From Margaritispora aquatica (lineage: Eukaryota; Ascomycota; Leotiomycetes; Helotiales; Discinellaceae): DNA of 64,000 nt. Each line of letters starts with the position of its first letter. Within the stretch, counting starts at the first letter, position 1. The DNA lies in NCBI GenBank assembly GCA_007644065.1, contig VJWN01000031.1, positions 248,001-312,000 on the forward strand, written 5' to 3'. The position numbers were made by a program, and so were the translations under genes. Shown here piece by piece: positions 46,866-57,876 of the stretch. The notes beneath the pieces are model-generated. The model was not told the DNA's origin and did no database searches. It worked only from the letters and a program-made list of their open reading frames with translations.

Positions 46866-48620
46866 TCAACTGGTTCCCTCCTCGATGCTATGCCTCTTCT
46901 TCCTATTCCGAACCCAAAAATTCCAAAGCACTGCAACTAAAATCACTATGAAAGCCGTAAGAGGAAGTGTTGCAGCCCAAAATATCCAGAAACCGGGCCT
47001 CATTGGTGTGCTCCTCTCGCCGTTGATAGGACTACTCCAACTATCCCAATCAAACAGGGGTATCGCAAAAAAAGACTGCAGCGAATTGTGTCAGCCATAA
47101 TTTCATATTTTTCCGTAGTCGCCTTACCGAGATAAATGAGGCAGGGAGGAACACTGCACCAAGAGCTGCAAGAATCGTCATGGCAGAGGATTCTCTCCTT
47201 GTTGCTTCGGCTACTGCTTCGCTCCAGTCATTTGCGGTGGCTGCCAAACTTATGGCCATACTGCGCTGGACACTTTCAATGTCAGATTGTCTGCGTTTGG
47301 AATCGATTAGTACTTGGTGAAGGATTGCCAATGTTCTGGTGAATTGAGGAAGCAGCGGGCTCCAGGGATTGCTTGTAGTGCTGACAATTCTATCAACTCC
47401 TTCTAGTGGCAAAATATAACCTTGTTGCTGTTTTTGCTGTATGCTGTCTATAAAGCTAGCAAGATTGACGCCGTCTCCACTGCCCTTAGAAGTGATGAAA
47501 AGCTTGGCGTTCACCATCTGACTTGCAACGGACTGCAAGAAGTCGCTTCTATATGACATCTCCGAGATCTCTCTGTTTAGCTCGTTTAGATATTTGCCAT
47601 TTTCGTAGAAGTCCTCCATTCGCAGATCTTCAATTTGATCATGCTGACTTGTGAGCTTAGAATCGTTCTTTACAGCGGCAAGCCGGTGCTCGTCTAAGTT
47701 AGACAAGACACGAAGGAATGAAGCAAAGATGCTTAAAGGATGGATCACGGTCGACGTGTCGCTGCACCCGTGATAAGCCACAGCTCCAAACTGGGAGAAC
47801 CCAAGCTCAGGAATATGAAGCAATAAATCACTCAAAACCGATTTCAACTGTGGCCTCTTCATATTTCGAACGATGCAATTCGTCTGACCACCTTGCCCTT
47901 GTGGATCATACCCGAGGAGATTAATGAATCTTTCTTCCAACTCTAGGCTAGCGTGGGCCTCCTTTAGAGTTGGATCCAGCTCGCATCTAAAGTCTACCTG
48001 TAAGCTCACATCACATGCCTCTTTATAGGACTCAGGGAATTTAAGTTGACAATGCAGAATCATTCCTAATCCACGTTAGTAAACGTTGTGCTCTTATTTC
48101 GGGGCGGGATTGCGGCCTTACCTTCGGAATGGTGGATTTCCCAGGAAAAGCCAGGCGGTGGAGAATAAAGCGGAAGCGGTCTCCTATGCTGCATTTGACA
48201 CCACGTGAGGAGATGACGACACAGGCTTGATGGCTCACGAAATTCAGTGTCGAGACGACTAGACGTATGCTATCAACTTTCTCAGCCCAGTTTGAACGGG
48301 ATGTCATCATACATAATAGTGAGATGCGCGGCATCGTTCTCATGTTGTTCAATATCTCTTAGGATTCCGTCTTCATTTACGTTCTCCGTTGCATAAATAG
48401 GGCACATTGCCCTTCGAAATTTCTCGGAAGGCTAGAAGCAGTCCATAAGCAGGTGCGAATTAAATGAATAGACTGAACTAACTTTCGGTGGCCTCATACA
48501 GTGAATCACATCATGCTTCCACGGATGTGGGTCAGGATTGCGAGGTGCAAAAGCCTCTTTGACAAGTCCGCCATTCCAGGAACTATCGAGCCCTTCAGGG
48601 TGATAGATCCCAAGTCCCAT
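46866..48620 (-). CDS. CorA-like membrane protein (fungal)
   Basis: Five exons (48483..48620, 48313..48431, 48122..48258, 47128..48065, 46866..47075) join in frame to 513 residues. The N-terminal 280 residues are soluble, with blocks such as 'GFSWEIHHSEGMILHCQL' and 'HLTIIRLDTEF'. A long helical region with 'EAVAEATRRESSAMTILAAL' leads into the first membrane segment ('GAVFLPASFISSFFAIPLFD') and then the second ('IFWAATLPLTAFIVILVAVL'). This two-helix end is the CorA/Mrs2 fold pattern, but the GMN ion-selectivity motif is replaced by sequence around 'AIPLFDW'. Magnesium transport should therefore not be assumed. The exon 2/3 join is required to avoid a stop. It is enclosed by the 26-bp inverted repeat. 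Confidence 0.8.
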
Positions 48621-50459
48621 CTTTCTTTGCGTGTGAGAGGTTTTAGGCAAGGAGCCTCCAAGTTAGGAGAAAACAATGTCACCCTTGCAATTGTTTCTAA
48701 CTGAATGACTTAAGTTCGAAATAGTGCAAAGAAGGATTTGGGACTGGAATTGCTTATCGACACTGCTAAAACGAGTCTTTGAGCAGCGGATATAACAATA
48801 GAACGGAGAAGCAGTCAATTGCATTAATATAACAACGGAAACAGATCAATTTGATGATGCTGATGACCCCTCTGTAAGTTATTTACCTTTTGTGGTGTTA
48901 TTATCTGGTGATCATGAACTGACTTCAGCATCACCCATGATTACCTAATCTTTCTGACAGACACCAGAAAACGGCCGCTCAAGTTCGAGTGGCACCCAGG
49001 CAATAAACCATCGAATGCAGAGCATTATTTGCAGAGGGCCCGGCAAAGTCGAACTCCCACTTGTTCGTGGTGCTGGCTGCTAACCTAACGATTGCAATAA
49101 TCTTGTAGAGATAATGGAAGACAAGCGCTTGCTATAGAGCTATTGCGTGTTGTGGTATTGGAGTGTAGAGCGAGGGACCATGATCTGCGAGAGCATGATA
49201 TGATTTAGGCGTGCCTCCTGGCACGCCTTGCGTTAGGACTTGACTGGCTCTATCCATACTTGTACTACGAGTATCATCCTGCCGTCGCGATGAGTGATGT
49301 AGAAGGACACGAGAGACGGCGGTCCAGCGCCCAGGTAAGTTACTCCAAGTAGCGTGCTGTCCCCTGCTGATAGAATGTTCCAGACAGCTACTCTTACGTT
49401 GTATGCCACAAACGTAATTAGGCCTGAGAATCGTGGCTAAGTAAAATATAGCGAGTCCGGGCGTGAACATAGTATATCGTCTCTCGGCTAATGCATATTA
49501 CCAAGCAAGAAAATGTATAGCCCCTCTCCTCGTACCGGCATAACTCCTAGACTACATTCTTATCTTCTTTAAGTATCCTCAAAATTAGGGACCATATTAG
49601 TTCGTTATAGAACCTTTCCCTTGATTCTCCGAATTTTGAAAACACTCTAATAGTTGCAATTGAACATGGGGTAACAGCCGAAGCGGTAATCGGTGGCGTG
49701 ATTAAAACGATCGCTAGTACGATTAACAATAATCTTTTCTTTATTGCTAAGTAGTCTCCTTAGGGAGAAATAGTTAAAGAAAGTAACATATTAATAAGAA
49801 TTTCATAGACTGACGAAGAAAAATTTTGTGATTTCAAAACTATAAATTCGTCTCGTGACATCGTGCGTCTCGGGACGCAGGGATAGACGTTAGACTGAAT
49901 ATATAGGTTGACTTGGACAGGGATGAGTTGGGCAGTGTATCGACGAGATCAATTCCTATGAAGTTTTATTGACTGTGGGCAGGAGAATCAAGTGTGCGTG
50001 TGCGTGTGTGTGTATGTGTGTTGCAATTCAAATTGAACTAAGACTAAGGACAACTAGTTTCCGATCGGGCGGATGCTGTTAGTGGACTGCTATAAGTTCG
50101 ATTTTTCTCGCTTCCGAAGGAGGGTATGTCGTCATGGAAGTAATTGCGATGGGTTGAGACGAGTAATTTACCTTATTTTTATTGACGTATATACGCTCAA
50201 GTTACTACATCATGGCTATACCTCACACTTCACCGATTCTCTAAGAAAGCTTTCATGAATGCCGAGGATTGATGTTTAGGATTGTCCAACATCATATTGA
50301 AAACAGACACTACAGTTCATGTTTTGATTTACCCAATCACTCATGTCAACACTCACGTCAAAAATACAAGCTTATTGTTACTATTGTCTGTTCATTCGTA
50401 AATAAAACCAATCTGTCTATTCTTGCCTACCTTCTCATTAGTCACCCAACAAACACTTC
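48621..50459. other. Spacer with repeat copy and tRNA-like fragment
   Basis: 1.8 kb without a convincing gene. It holds the CorA-like promoter, a weak tRNA-like fragment at 49029-49106, the right copy of the 26-bp repeat at 49863-49888, and a GT-rich microsatellite at 49992-50021. The open frame at 49132-49470 (minus) has no recognisable domain. Confidence 0.5.
49863..49888 (-). repeat. 26-bp repeat, right copy (inverted)
   Basis: Exact reverse complement of 46382-46407. The pair encloses 3.5 kb including the CorA-like gene. No obvious target-site duplication is visible outside the two copies. Confidence 0.65.
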
Positions 50460-51215
50460 TCACCTCATCGGATGCTGTCTCTCCCACCCTCTCCGAATAT
50501 GCACCCTATCACTCTTACTAAACACATCAACACCCCTATCATCCGACACCACAACGTCACTGATCCCATCACTCCCACCCCGCATTCTCGCATCCTGCAG
50601 ATTAGGATCACAATACCAACACAAGGCACTGCAATAAATCACCCTGGTTCTCACATCAGCACAGTTCTCGTTTCTGCCATTCACATGCCGTGTATAGTCC
50701 GCGAATATCGCGTCTCTTCTCTTTCGCACTGATTGCGGAGGGGCAGTAGACACGGTGGGTGTGAAGAAAAGCGGGTATTGCGAGCTGAAGTCTTGAGACT
50801 GTGAGAAGAGGGAAGTATAGCCAGGCAAATGAGAATTTGGGGAGGGGGGAGATGAGGAGGGAGTGGGGATACAGGGATAGCTGTGGTAGCATACCCTTTT
50901 GGCGTGCGCGCAGGCTAAGATGAGCATGTATGTATGTGTGCATGTGTTTCGTGCTGGGTTTCGCGCTGGAATTTCTGGGGCCCCAGACTCGCCGTCTGAG
51001 TCTGATCCAACGAGTGTGGATGCTGTGGATGAATAGAGTAGGTTGTATGGTGTTGATGGTCGCCTCGGGACCAAAAGTCCCCGGGGAGCTTCATGGGAAG
51101 CAACTTCGTCTTGGGTGGAGTGAGGCATGATTCTCTTTGCTTGAGTTAGTTGATTCGTTTTGGAATGATTGAGCTGGGTTTGAATTGCTTTATCAGAGAG
51201 AGAAGAAGATGGCAT
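50460..51215 (-). CDS. Cys/His-motif protein, member 1 of a divergent pair
   Basis: Single exon, 251 residues from the ATG at 51215; a later in-frame ATG at 51128 ('MPHSTQDEV') is possible. Near residue 92 it has C-T-H-T-Y-x5-C-x-H-A-x2-V-x6-C ('CTHTYMLILACAHAKRVC' and onward). The same spacing (C-x9-C-x-H-x10-C) appears in the divergent neighbour at 51535. A later C-W-Y-C pair lines up with C-R-F-C there. Between these lies a Ser/Pro-rich stretch. The Cys/His layout suggests zinc binding; the function is unknown. There is no signal peptide. The paralogy is read directly from the two proteins. Confidence 0.6.
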   Translation of the reverse strand: MPSSSLSDKAIQTQLNHSKTNQLTQAKRIMPHSTQDEVASHEAPRGLLVPRRPSTPYNLLYSSTASTLVGSDSDGESGAPEIPARNPARNTCTHTYMLILACAHAKRVCYHSYPCIPTPSSSPPSPNSHLPGYTSLFSQSQDFSSQYPLFFTPTVSTAPPQSVRKRRDAIFADYTRHVNGRNENCADVRTRVIYCSALCWYCDPNLQDARMRGGSDGISDVVVSDDRGVDVFSKSDRVHIRRGWERQHPMR

Positions 51216-51534
51216 TTATACTACACACAACGCATTGCTCGCTGCTTTGTACAAAGTGTGAACAATCTTCAGTGTCACTGCTCATTGCTTTCCTCGACAA
51301 AAAGAGCCAAGCATGCAACATACTTATCTTCTTTGGCTGGAATGCAATGTGCTTTATTCTTTTTGTCCTTGTAATTTTGTTCTTACCGTGTTAGACCAAG
51401 TGATTATTAGACGCGTGAAAAGTAGACTGTTCGCCCAGATATTGATAATCATAACACATCCTCACTAAACAACAATTATTCCACCCAACAACAACCACAA
51501 CAACCACAACAAACTACCTATAAACAATCTCAAA
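51216..51534. promoter_or_regulatory. Divergent promoter of the Cys/His pair
   Basis: 319 bases between the two divergent starts. CAAC/CAACAA-rich sequence at 51468-51515 precedes the plus-strand start. No gene seen. Confidence 0.5.
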
Positions 51535-52020
51535 ATGAATCTGGAAGTAGCAGCCATCAAATTATTGTTCCTTAGCGATGTGTATTCTAACACGTTATCC
51601 CCTAATCCCATTACTAACCTTCCAACCACCTCCACCGAAATCCCATGCACACACACCTACCACCTCGGCTCCCACTGCGGCCACGCCGTCAAAGTCTTAT
51701 TTTACAGCTCTTTATGCGCTTGCACGGGTACACTTCCATCCCCTGACTATCTACCTCAAAAGCCAATTTTCGTCGATTTGTTAAGCGAAGAGGGAGCACT
51801 GAGGCTGTGCTGTGAGTTCATTGAAGGGATGGATTTAGCCAAGGATAAGTACTGTAGATTCTGTGCAGGGAATGGAGAACTAGGAGCAGAGGTAGAGCTG
51901 AGATGTTGCGGAGAAGGACGAGAAGAGGTTGCTCAAGAGGCGGTGGGATCGTGCTTTCTGGGGGTGGATGTTCAGTTGTGGAAGTTGAAATGCAAATTTA
52001 TAGACAATACCAATTTATAG
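51535..52020 (+). CDS. Cys/His-motif protein, member 2 of a divergent pair
   Basis: Single exon of 161 residues. From residue 38 it carries 'CTHTYHLGSHCGHAVKVL' and then a third cysteine, with the spacing C-x9-C-x-H-x10-C identical to that of the minus-strand gene ending at 50460. 'TGTLPSPDY' and 'KYCRFCAG' follow, then a Glu-rich region with further cysteines ('LRCCGEG'). It is shorter and more cysteine-rich than its partner. A small zinc-binding domain is likely; its role is unknown. The N-terminal 15 residues are mildly hydrophobic but do not form a clear signal peptide. Confidence 0.6.
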   Translation: MNLEVAAIKLLFLSDVYSNTLSPNPITNLPTTSTEIPCTHTYHLGSHCGHAVKVLFYSSLCACTGTLPSPDYLPQKPIFVDLLSEEGALRLCCEFIEGMDLAKDKYCRFCAGNGELGAEVELRCCGEGREEVAQEAVGSCFLGVDVQLWKLKCKFIDNTNL

Positions 52021-53031
52021 TCTTATTGTGAAGTCAGCTTAACTATGAAATGCAAAACAGTCAAATCAAGCGGTAAAAGTGAGTGAGAGAGTAGAAACGA
52101 TAGGAACTAGAAGTATAGAATGACCAGGCAATTGTTAGCTCTCGTAGTTGAATCGCCTAATAGGTCTGAAACACTTAGGTGTAAGAGAAATGAGCATATT
52201 GGCGTAATGACTCGCGGATTACATTGACTGAAAGGATATCAATACTTAGCCAGCCCAGCCAACAAGCCACGATACCCAACGTCTATCCCTGCGTAACGAG
52301 AAACCCACCGTGCTGAGAAGAAAAGCAAGGTACATCATCTTTAGAATTCATAAATCTACATGTACGTAGGCAATTCCCTTTTTTTATAGATTAGTTTTAT
52401 AGCACAATAAAATTCCTTCGGTATACGTCCACCATAGGGCAATCTTCACTTCTAAGATTTATAACAGAGTATTAATAGAGCTGTATGTACCCAATACAAT
52501 GCCAGGAATCATTTTCAAGTTTAGTGGCTGTTATGGCATATAAATTCATCTGAACTCGCCGCGAGGATCAGTACTTCTAACGAAGTTGGTAACGGATTTT
52601 AGATCGGCGTGCTGAAAATCTCCACCATAATACAATATCTAGGTATTTTAAGAACATGCAGACGAGACTTTATGGTTCTGTAAATCTGCTCATGTAATAA
52701 CCACTAAGCTTAGAGCTGTGTCCCGATTACAAGTAAGTCACGTGCCAATGATCATACGATTATGGATTAATAGTCACGCCTAGGTCATACCATACACTGA
52801 AAGCTAAAAGCATACGGAACCAAAACACTTTCATCATGTAGGGTGCTCTGAAGGCTATAAGATTGATCCTTCACCGTGGAGTGATATCACCATCGAAAAT
52901 GAACGACTAAAGCCCCAGCCCCCATCGACTTCGGGATCCCCAAAGCCAACCCCAAACAACTTTTATCCACAAGAATACCACTCTAGATATCGGCTTCCTT
53001 TTTTTCATAAAAGGACTTCCTCTATCTCGCA
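52021..53031. other. AT-rich spacer with a partial repeat copy
   Basis: 1 kb without a convincing gene; it contains the promoter of the gene at 53032. At 52281-52294 it repeats GTCTATCCCTGCGT, the first part of the 26-bp repeat, followed by a diverged remainder. Confidence 0.5.
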
Positions 53032-55201
53032 ATGGCGTTGCCTATTATTTCGTCAAACTCAACAACCTCCACAACACCAAGCTCGAACAGCCGAGATAGC
53101 AGCTTTCAGGTACTTGCTAGTGGTGCTCAAGAATTGTCCGCACTTCTTGGACTTTTTGCGACTGATTCTGTTGAGGCTTACACCGTCGATTTTGGGCGTC
53201 CAATTCTAGCCTTTTCAGTTGCTGCTTCATCTATGCTTGGTTTGCTTGGATGGGTACGTGCTATGGTAAGCATCTGGTGATATACCGCCAGTACGTGCTG
53301 TGCTTATCATTTCCTTGTAGTTCAAGATGACTCTTGGTCCTGAAGCCTGTAGAGAGGCCGGCTATAGTACCGTTGCTGAAAGACCTTTACTTGGTGTCGG
53401 ACCCTCCGAATTTCTCCCAAATGAGGCTAAACTTACAATTGTCTACTTGGAACGACGAGTATACGACGATATTGATTGTAAGGCGTCTGGAAATAGCGGT
53501 ACTCTAGATTCCGAAGTCATATGTCAAGGGGGGTATTCCGAATGGGTTCGTATAAGGAAAGTCGAACATTCATCGAAGTCTATGGAATTTATTTCTCTCC
53601 CAAATTCTCCGCATTTTTTTCAATGTTCACGGTTCGAAACAATCGTTCGGATCCCTGCATATTTATCATTGTTCTCTACTATTCTGGAAGGCGTGTGGAG
53701 TTTTTACTGGACACACATTGTGGGAATTATCACTGCTTTCGCTCTGGCTCCTTCCACACTTATGTTGTTTTTCGTTACTCCGGATCGGACTTGGGCAACG
53801 TACATGGGGACATTTGGTCTATATATCTTTCTACTCGTCGGTACAATCAATTGGGCTGAGGTCTACAATCTTCAACAACGGCCTCCTCAACGATTGCGGG
53901 TTTCTGTTGGCCAGCGTGGGCCAGAAAGTGGCCTATCCCCAGACCATCTGGCGTTTCTTCAATGGCCAGGCGGATTTGGATGGGCTGAACTTACTGCAGT
54001 GTACGGAAGGAAAGAGAGGGGACACCGGATCATATCTGGGCTTTCAGCCCTGTGCGCTGCTTTTGGATATATATGTCAATATGCAGAGGTCAGCAAACTG
54101 AGTAAACTCAGCTCGGCCATCTGGTTGGCGGTTCAGGGAGGCCTAGCTGTTACTAGAGTGCTTGTTTGGATGTACTGGAGACGAATTCTCTCGTGGAAAT
54201 CGATGCAATCTCTGCTTCTTACTGAAGAGCCACATCATGACGACCGGTCCTGTGCTTTCATGGGTCGGTCTCCGGAAGAAGATTTCATTGCTCCGTGGGT
54301 AATTCGCTATGGCGACTTTGCAGTCCCTGACAGACTCATTTTCCCAAACTGGGTGCGAAGAGAGCTTTTTTCGGCGTATGTGGATCCCAAATCGCTCTTT
54401 TCCACATGGCAATATGCTCGCCTAGCTAGTAAGAACGACTCAACTCTCGACGACAACCTTGAATCTTGCATGGCATCGACTCAGTGGTGGGACTTTCCTC
54501 ATCAACTTTTTGCTAGCTGGTTATATGTTCATACAAAGAGCCCAGGTAAAGAAGGTTTATCCTCTGTATTTACAGCCGCAGACCAATCGATGTTGACCTG
54601 CCGTGTCGTTTTTGCCAAAGGGAAGGTTCATTTATGGCCTGGAATTATGATTTCTATTCAGCTTGATGACTCAATTGTACCGCCGGATCAAGAGACTGGC
54701 CCCGACATCTTCTGTATAATATTTGCCGGTTCACTCGATCGACCATCGACATTTCTTACCTCCGCTCTGGACTCCCGAAACACAGATTTAAATGATTCGC
54801 TAATCTCGCCATACGATCTGTTACCTACTCCACAAATTTGGTATGAAGCACAGGGAGTTAGGAGGATGGAGCCGGACGGCGGGGTACGCGAAGAGCAGGA
54901 AAACCTCTACAAATTGATTTCCGATATGGAAGACCAGTACAATGCTTCTCCAACCGCATTTGGGTATGAAGAAGAATGTCCGAAACGAGATTCTACGTTT
55001 GAAAGACTTGGGAGACGACTCTTTGAGCGCCATGGGTATGGATTAAGAACGAAATACATGAGCAAATGTGAGCAAAGAATAATGCAGTCAGGATCGGTGA
55101 AATTACCAGCCAGTTCTTTCGTCAAAGAAAATGCTGCTGAAGCGACCGCAAACGAAGGTGAAAATGAGACCGAATCAAGATTGCCTTGTAAAGATGTATA
55201 A
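53032..55201 (+). CDS. Uncharacterised multi-pass membrane protein
   Basis: Exons 53032..53265 and 53321..55201 join in frame to 704 residues. The N-terminal block contains 'FQVLASGAQELSALLGLFAT' and 'GLLGWVRAMFKMTLGPEACR'. Membrane segments follow near 'AYLSLFSTILEGVWSFYW', 'HIVGIITAFALAPSTLMLFF' and 'YMGTFGLYIFLLVGTINW', with two more around residues 320-370. The C-terminal half is soluble and acidic, rich in Trp and Asp, ending in a charged tail. I recall similar hypothetical proteins in Leotiomycetes but no named family, enzyme motif or transporter signature. The splice site is supported by uninterrupted hydrophobic sequence across it. Confidence 0.8.
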
Positions 55202-56063
55202 AGAAATAATAGTACCACGGATGATATCCCGAAAGTATTGAATAGGTTTCGATTTCATCGGGAGTTAGGAAGGAGCGTTGATAGACAAACGGGTGGAATG
55301 AAGGATTTCGGAAATATTGCTGTCTGCCAACCTGCCAACCACAAACGGTCACATGATGTTATCGAACGTTTCTGAAAGAACACCACAATCTATATTTTCC
55401 CACAATTTCGTGATTTAATTCTTCTTCTCGGCACATTGGGTTTCTCTTACGCATGGATAAACGTTACGTACCTTGCCTTACTTAGGTTCTTCTTGGTCAT
55501 GTGATCTGACAGGTCTATAAGGGATCTCAGAGGCTTCGAAGTGAACCACTAGCCTACAAAAGCCGAAGGTGTAAATAAGGCGATTTCAGCAAACCATGAC
55601 GTAACTAACACATCTGCACGAAATATAAGGTTTAAGTCTGCTCATTGGTACAAACACCTCCAACCCCATATTTTTCGGCCGAAGTGAATTCTCGCTAAAC
55701 CGTCACCCCCTGAGTGTCTTCGGTTCTGACTTCAACCTCAGTGCGCGATATACATCCTGTCGGCTCTGGGCGTTGAATGAGATTTCTCGTGAAGAGCTTG
55801 CTCTGCTTCTCGGCGCCGACTTTTGAGTTTCGTGATGTGTTGGAAATGCATTTATCCTGCGGCAAGGTGGCACGCTTGAGGTTTGGAGGAAGCAAGTGGT
55901 CGGCGCCGATGGGTGTGAGAGGAATATAAGGAGCGATGCTTCGCTCTTGCTTCTGAACAACATCTTTACATCAGTTCGAAAGCTTTAGCTTCAGCACATC
56001 CATCAGACAACTTCGCCCGATTTATACACTTTTCTTCCACTTTATCAATATCAGTACTTCAAT
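55202..56063. other. Spacer before the aldo/keto reductase gene
   Basis: 862 bases with the promoter of the aldo/keto reductase gene. Minus-strand frames at 55122-55352 and 55703-55963 are short and without domains. No gene called. Confidence 0.5.
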
Positions 56064-57293
56064 ATGGCAGCAGCAGCACCAAAAATGGAATACGTCCGGT
56101 AAATCAAATCTCACCCATAACAAACGTATCACAACTAACACTCTCTCCCAGCCTAGGCAAGTCCGGCCTCAAAATCTCCAAGATCGTTCTCGGCTGCATG
56201 ACCTACGGCGACCCAACCTGGCAGCCCTGGATCATGCCCTCCGAAAAGGCCCTCCCAATCATCAAAGCCGCCTACGACGCCGGCATCAACACCTTCGACG
56301 TCGCCGACACGTATTCCAACGGACGCTCTGAGGAGATCCTCGCGGAGTTCATAGCCAAGTACGAAATTCCACGTGAGTCCATCACGATCATGAGCAAGTG
56401 CTTCCATCACGTGTATGCGAAGCCACAAGCCGTGAACTTGGAGTTCGGGATCAATGATGGGGAGAGAGTCAATCAGGTGGGACTGAGCCGGAAGCATATC
56501 TTTGCCGCGGTTGATGCGAGTGTGAAGAGACTGGGCACGTATATCGATGTGCTCCAGATTCATCGCTTGGATCGTGATACGCCAATGGAGGAGATCAGTA
56601 CGTCTTTCCATTTGCATTTCCCATCTTGCGCTTGAATAATATGCTAACATATCCCAGTGAAAGCACTTAATGACGTTGTCGAGTCTGGCAAGGTCCGTTA
56701 CATTGGCGGCTCATCTGTACGTTCTCATCTCCTTCCTCGCTTGAGCCAAACCAAACCGAACCAAAATGCTAACACCCCTTCCGCAGATGGCAGCATGGGA
56801 ATTCCAAATGATGCAAAACATCGCCTCCCAACACAACTGGCACAAATTCATCTCCATGCAAGGCTTCTACAACCTGGTCTACCGCGAAGAGGAGCGCGAG
56901 ATGCGCGCCTACTGCAACGCCACGGGGGTAGGCTACATGCCATGGTCGCCTCTCGCGGCTGGTGTGCTCGCGCACGCGTGGGACGACCGCACTGATCCGC
57001 GCGAGCAGACGGATGTTTTCCTCAAGATGCTGTTCCGCAGCGACGAGTCGCAGCAGGTGGCCGCCAAGGCGATCGTGGGCCGTGTGCAGGAGATTGCAGG
57101 GAAGAAGGGCGTGAGCATGGCACAGGTAGCGACGGCGTGGGTGCTGGGGAAGGAGAATGCCATGCCTATCATGGGGCTGGATAGTGAGGAGAGAGTCCAG
57201 CAGGCGGTGGCGGCGTTGGCGGTGAAGTTGACGGCGGAGGAGGAGAAGTATTTGGAGGAGCCGTATTTGCCGAAGGAGGCTATGCCTTTTTAG
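56064..57293 (+). CDS. Aldo/keto reductase
   Basis: NAD(P)H-dependent oxidoreductase of the aldo/keto reductase superfamily, close to the fungal group that reduces aryl alcohols and aldehydes (AKR9-like). Exons 56064..56098, 56152..56597, 56658..56716 and 56787..57293 give 348 residues, the usual length. The catalytic tetrad is visible: Asp61 and Tyr66 ('FDVADTYSNG'), Lys94 ('MSKCF') and His149 ('QIHRLD'). 'GKVRYIGGSSMAAWEFQ' and 'SPLAAGVLAHAW' are conserved. There is no signal peptide, so it is probably cytosolic. The substrate cannot be told from sequence. No secondary-metabolite genes lie nearby, so general detoxification is as likely as a pathway step. Confidence 0.93.
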
Positions 57294-57876
57294 GCGGTTT
57301 TTGTAGAAAGTTATGGGTTTTAAAAGCAAAGATAGCTGTGTTTATACCAAGAATAAATTTAAGCCGCTTCGATTTGATTCAATGGTTCATCCACGCGGTT
57401 TCTAATCCCCGTTCATTCCCTTGCTTCTCTAGAGTTCCATCATCAATGGAGGGCTGTGATTGATATCATGTAAAATCCAAGCTACTGTGCCTTCGATTGC
57501 AGCTTCTCGGATACGGAAACAATTTCAATTGGTAATTACATACTTATACCTTAACCGTGTCGTTTATTTCGTAGTTATCCTGTACATACCTACTCTATAA
57601 CACTTTCTGTAGAAGAATCGAGTTTTAAGTTAATCAGATCACAAATACTTCGAAATTGACTTTTCTCACGTATTAGACAAGCTCGAGTATTTGCTGCAAG
57701 AGCTTTGTAATATTCAAAGTATATGAATTATAATTACCTCAACAAGCTGCGTATATAATGCAATCTAACCAGGGGTCCATCTCTAGAATTCATCTACAAC
57801 CCCATTCCAACCCATCAAGTCATTAAACCTGTCTTCTCTTCTGCCACCAAGCAACCGATTCAGTCCTTCCCCTCCT
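57294..57876. other. Spacer between convergent genes
   Basis: 583 AT-rich bases between the stop codons of the aldo/keto reductase and the WSC protein gene. No gene seen. Confidence 0.6.

Noticed and set aside
48259..48312. Apparent frameshift and stop in the CorA-like gene
   Set aside because: A 54-base GT..AG intron removes the stop and joins 'HLTII' to 'RLDTEF' in a continuous frame.
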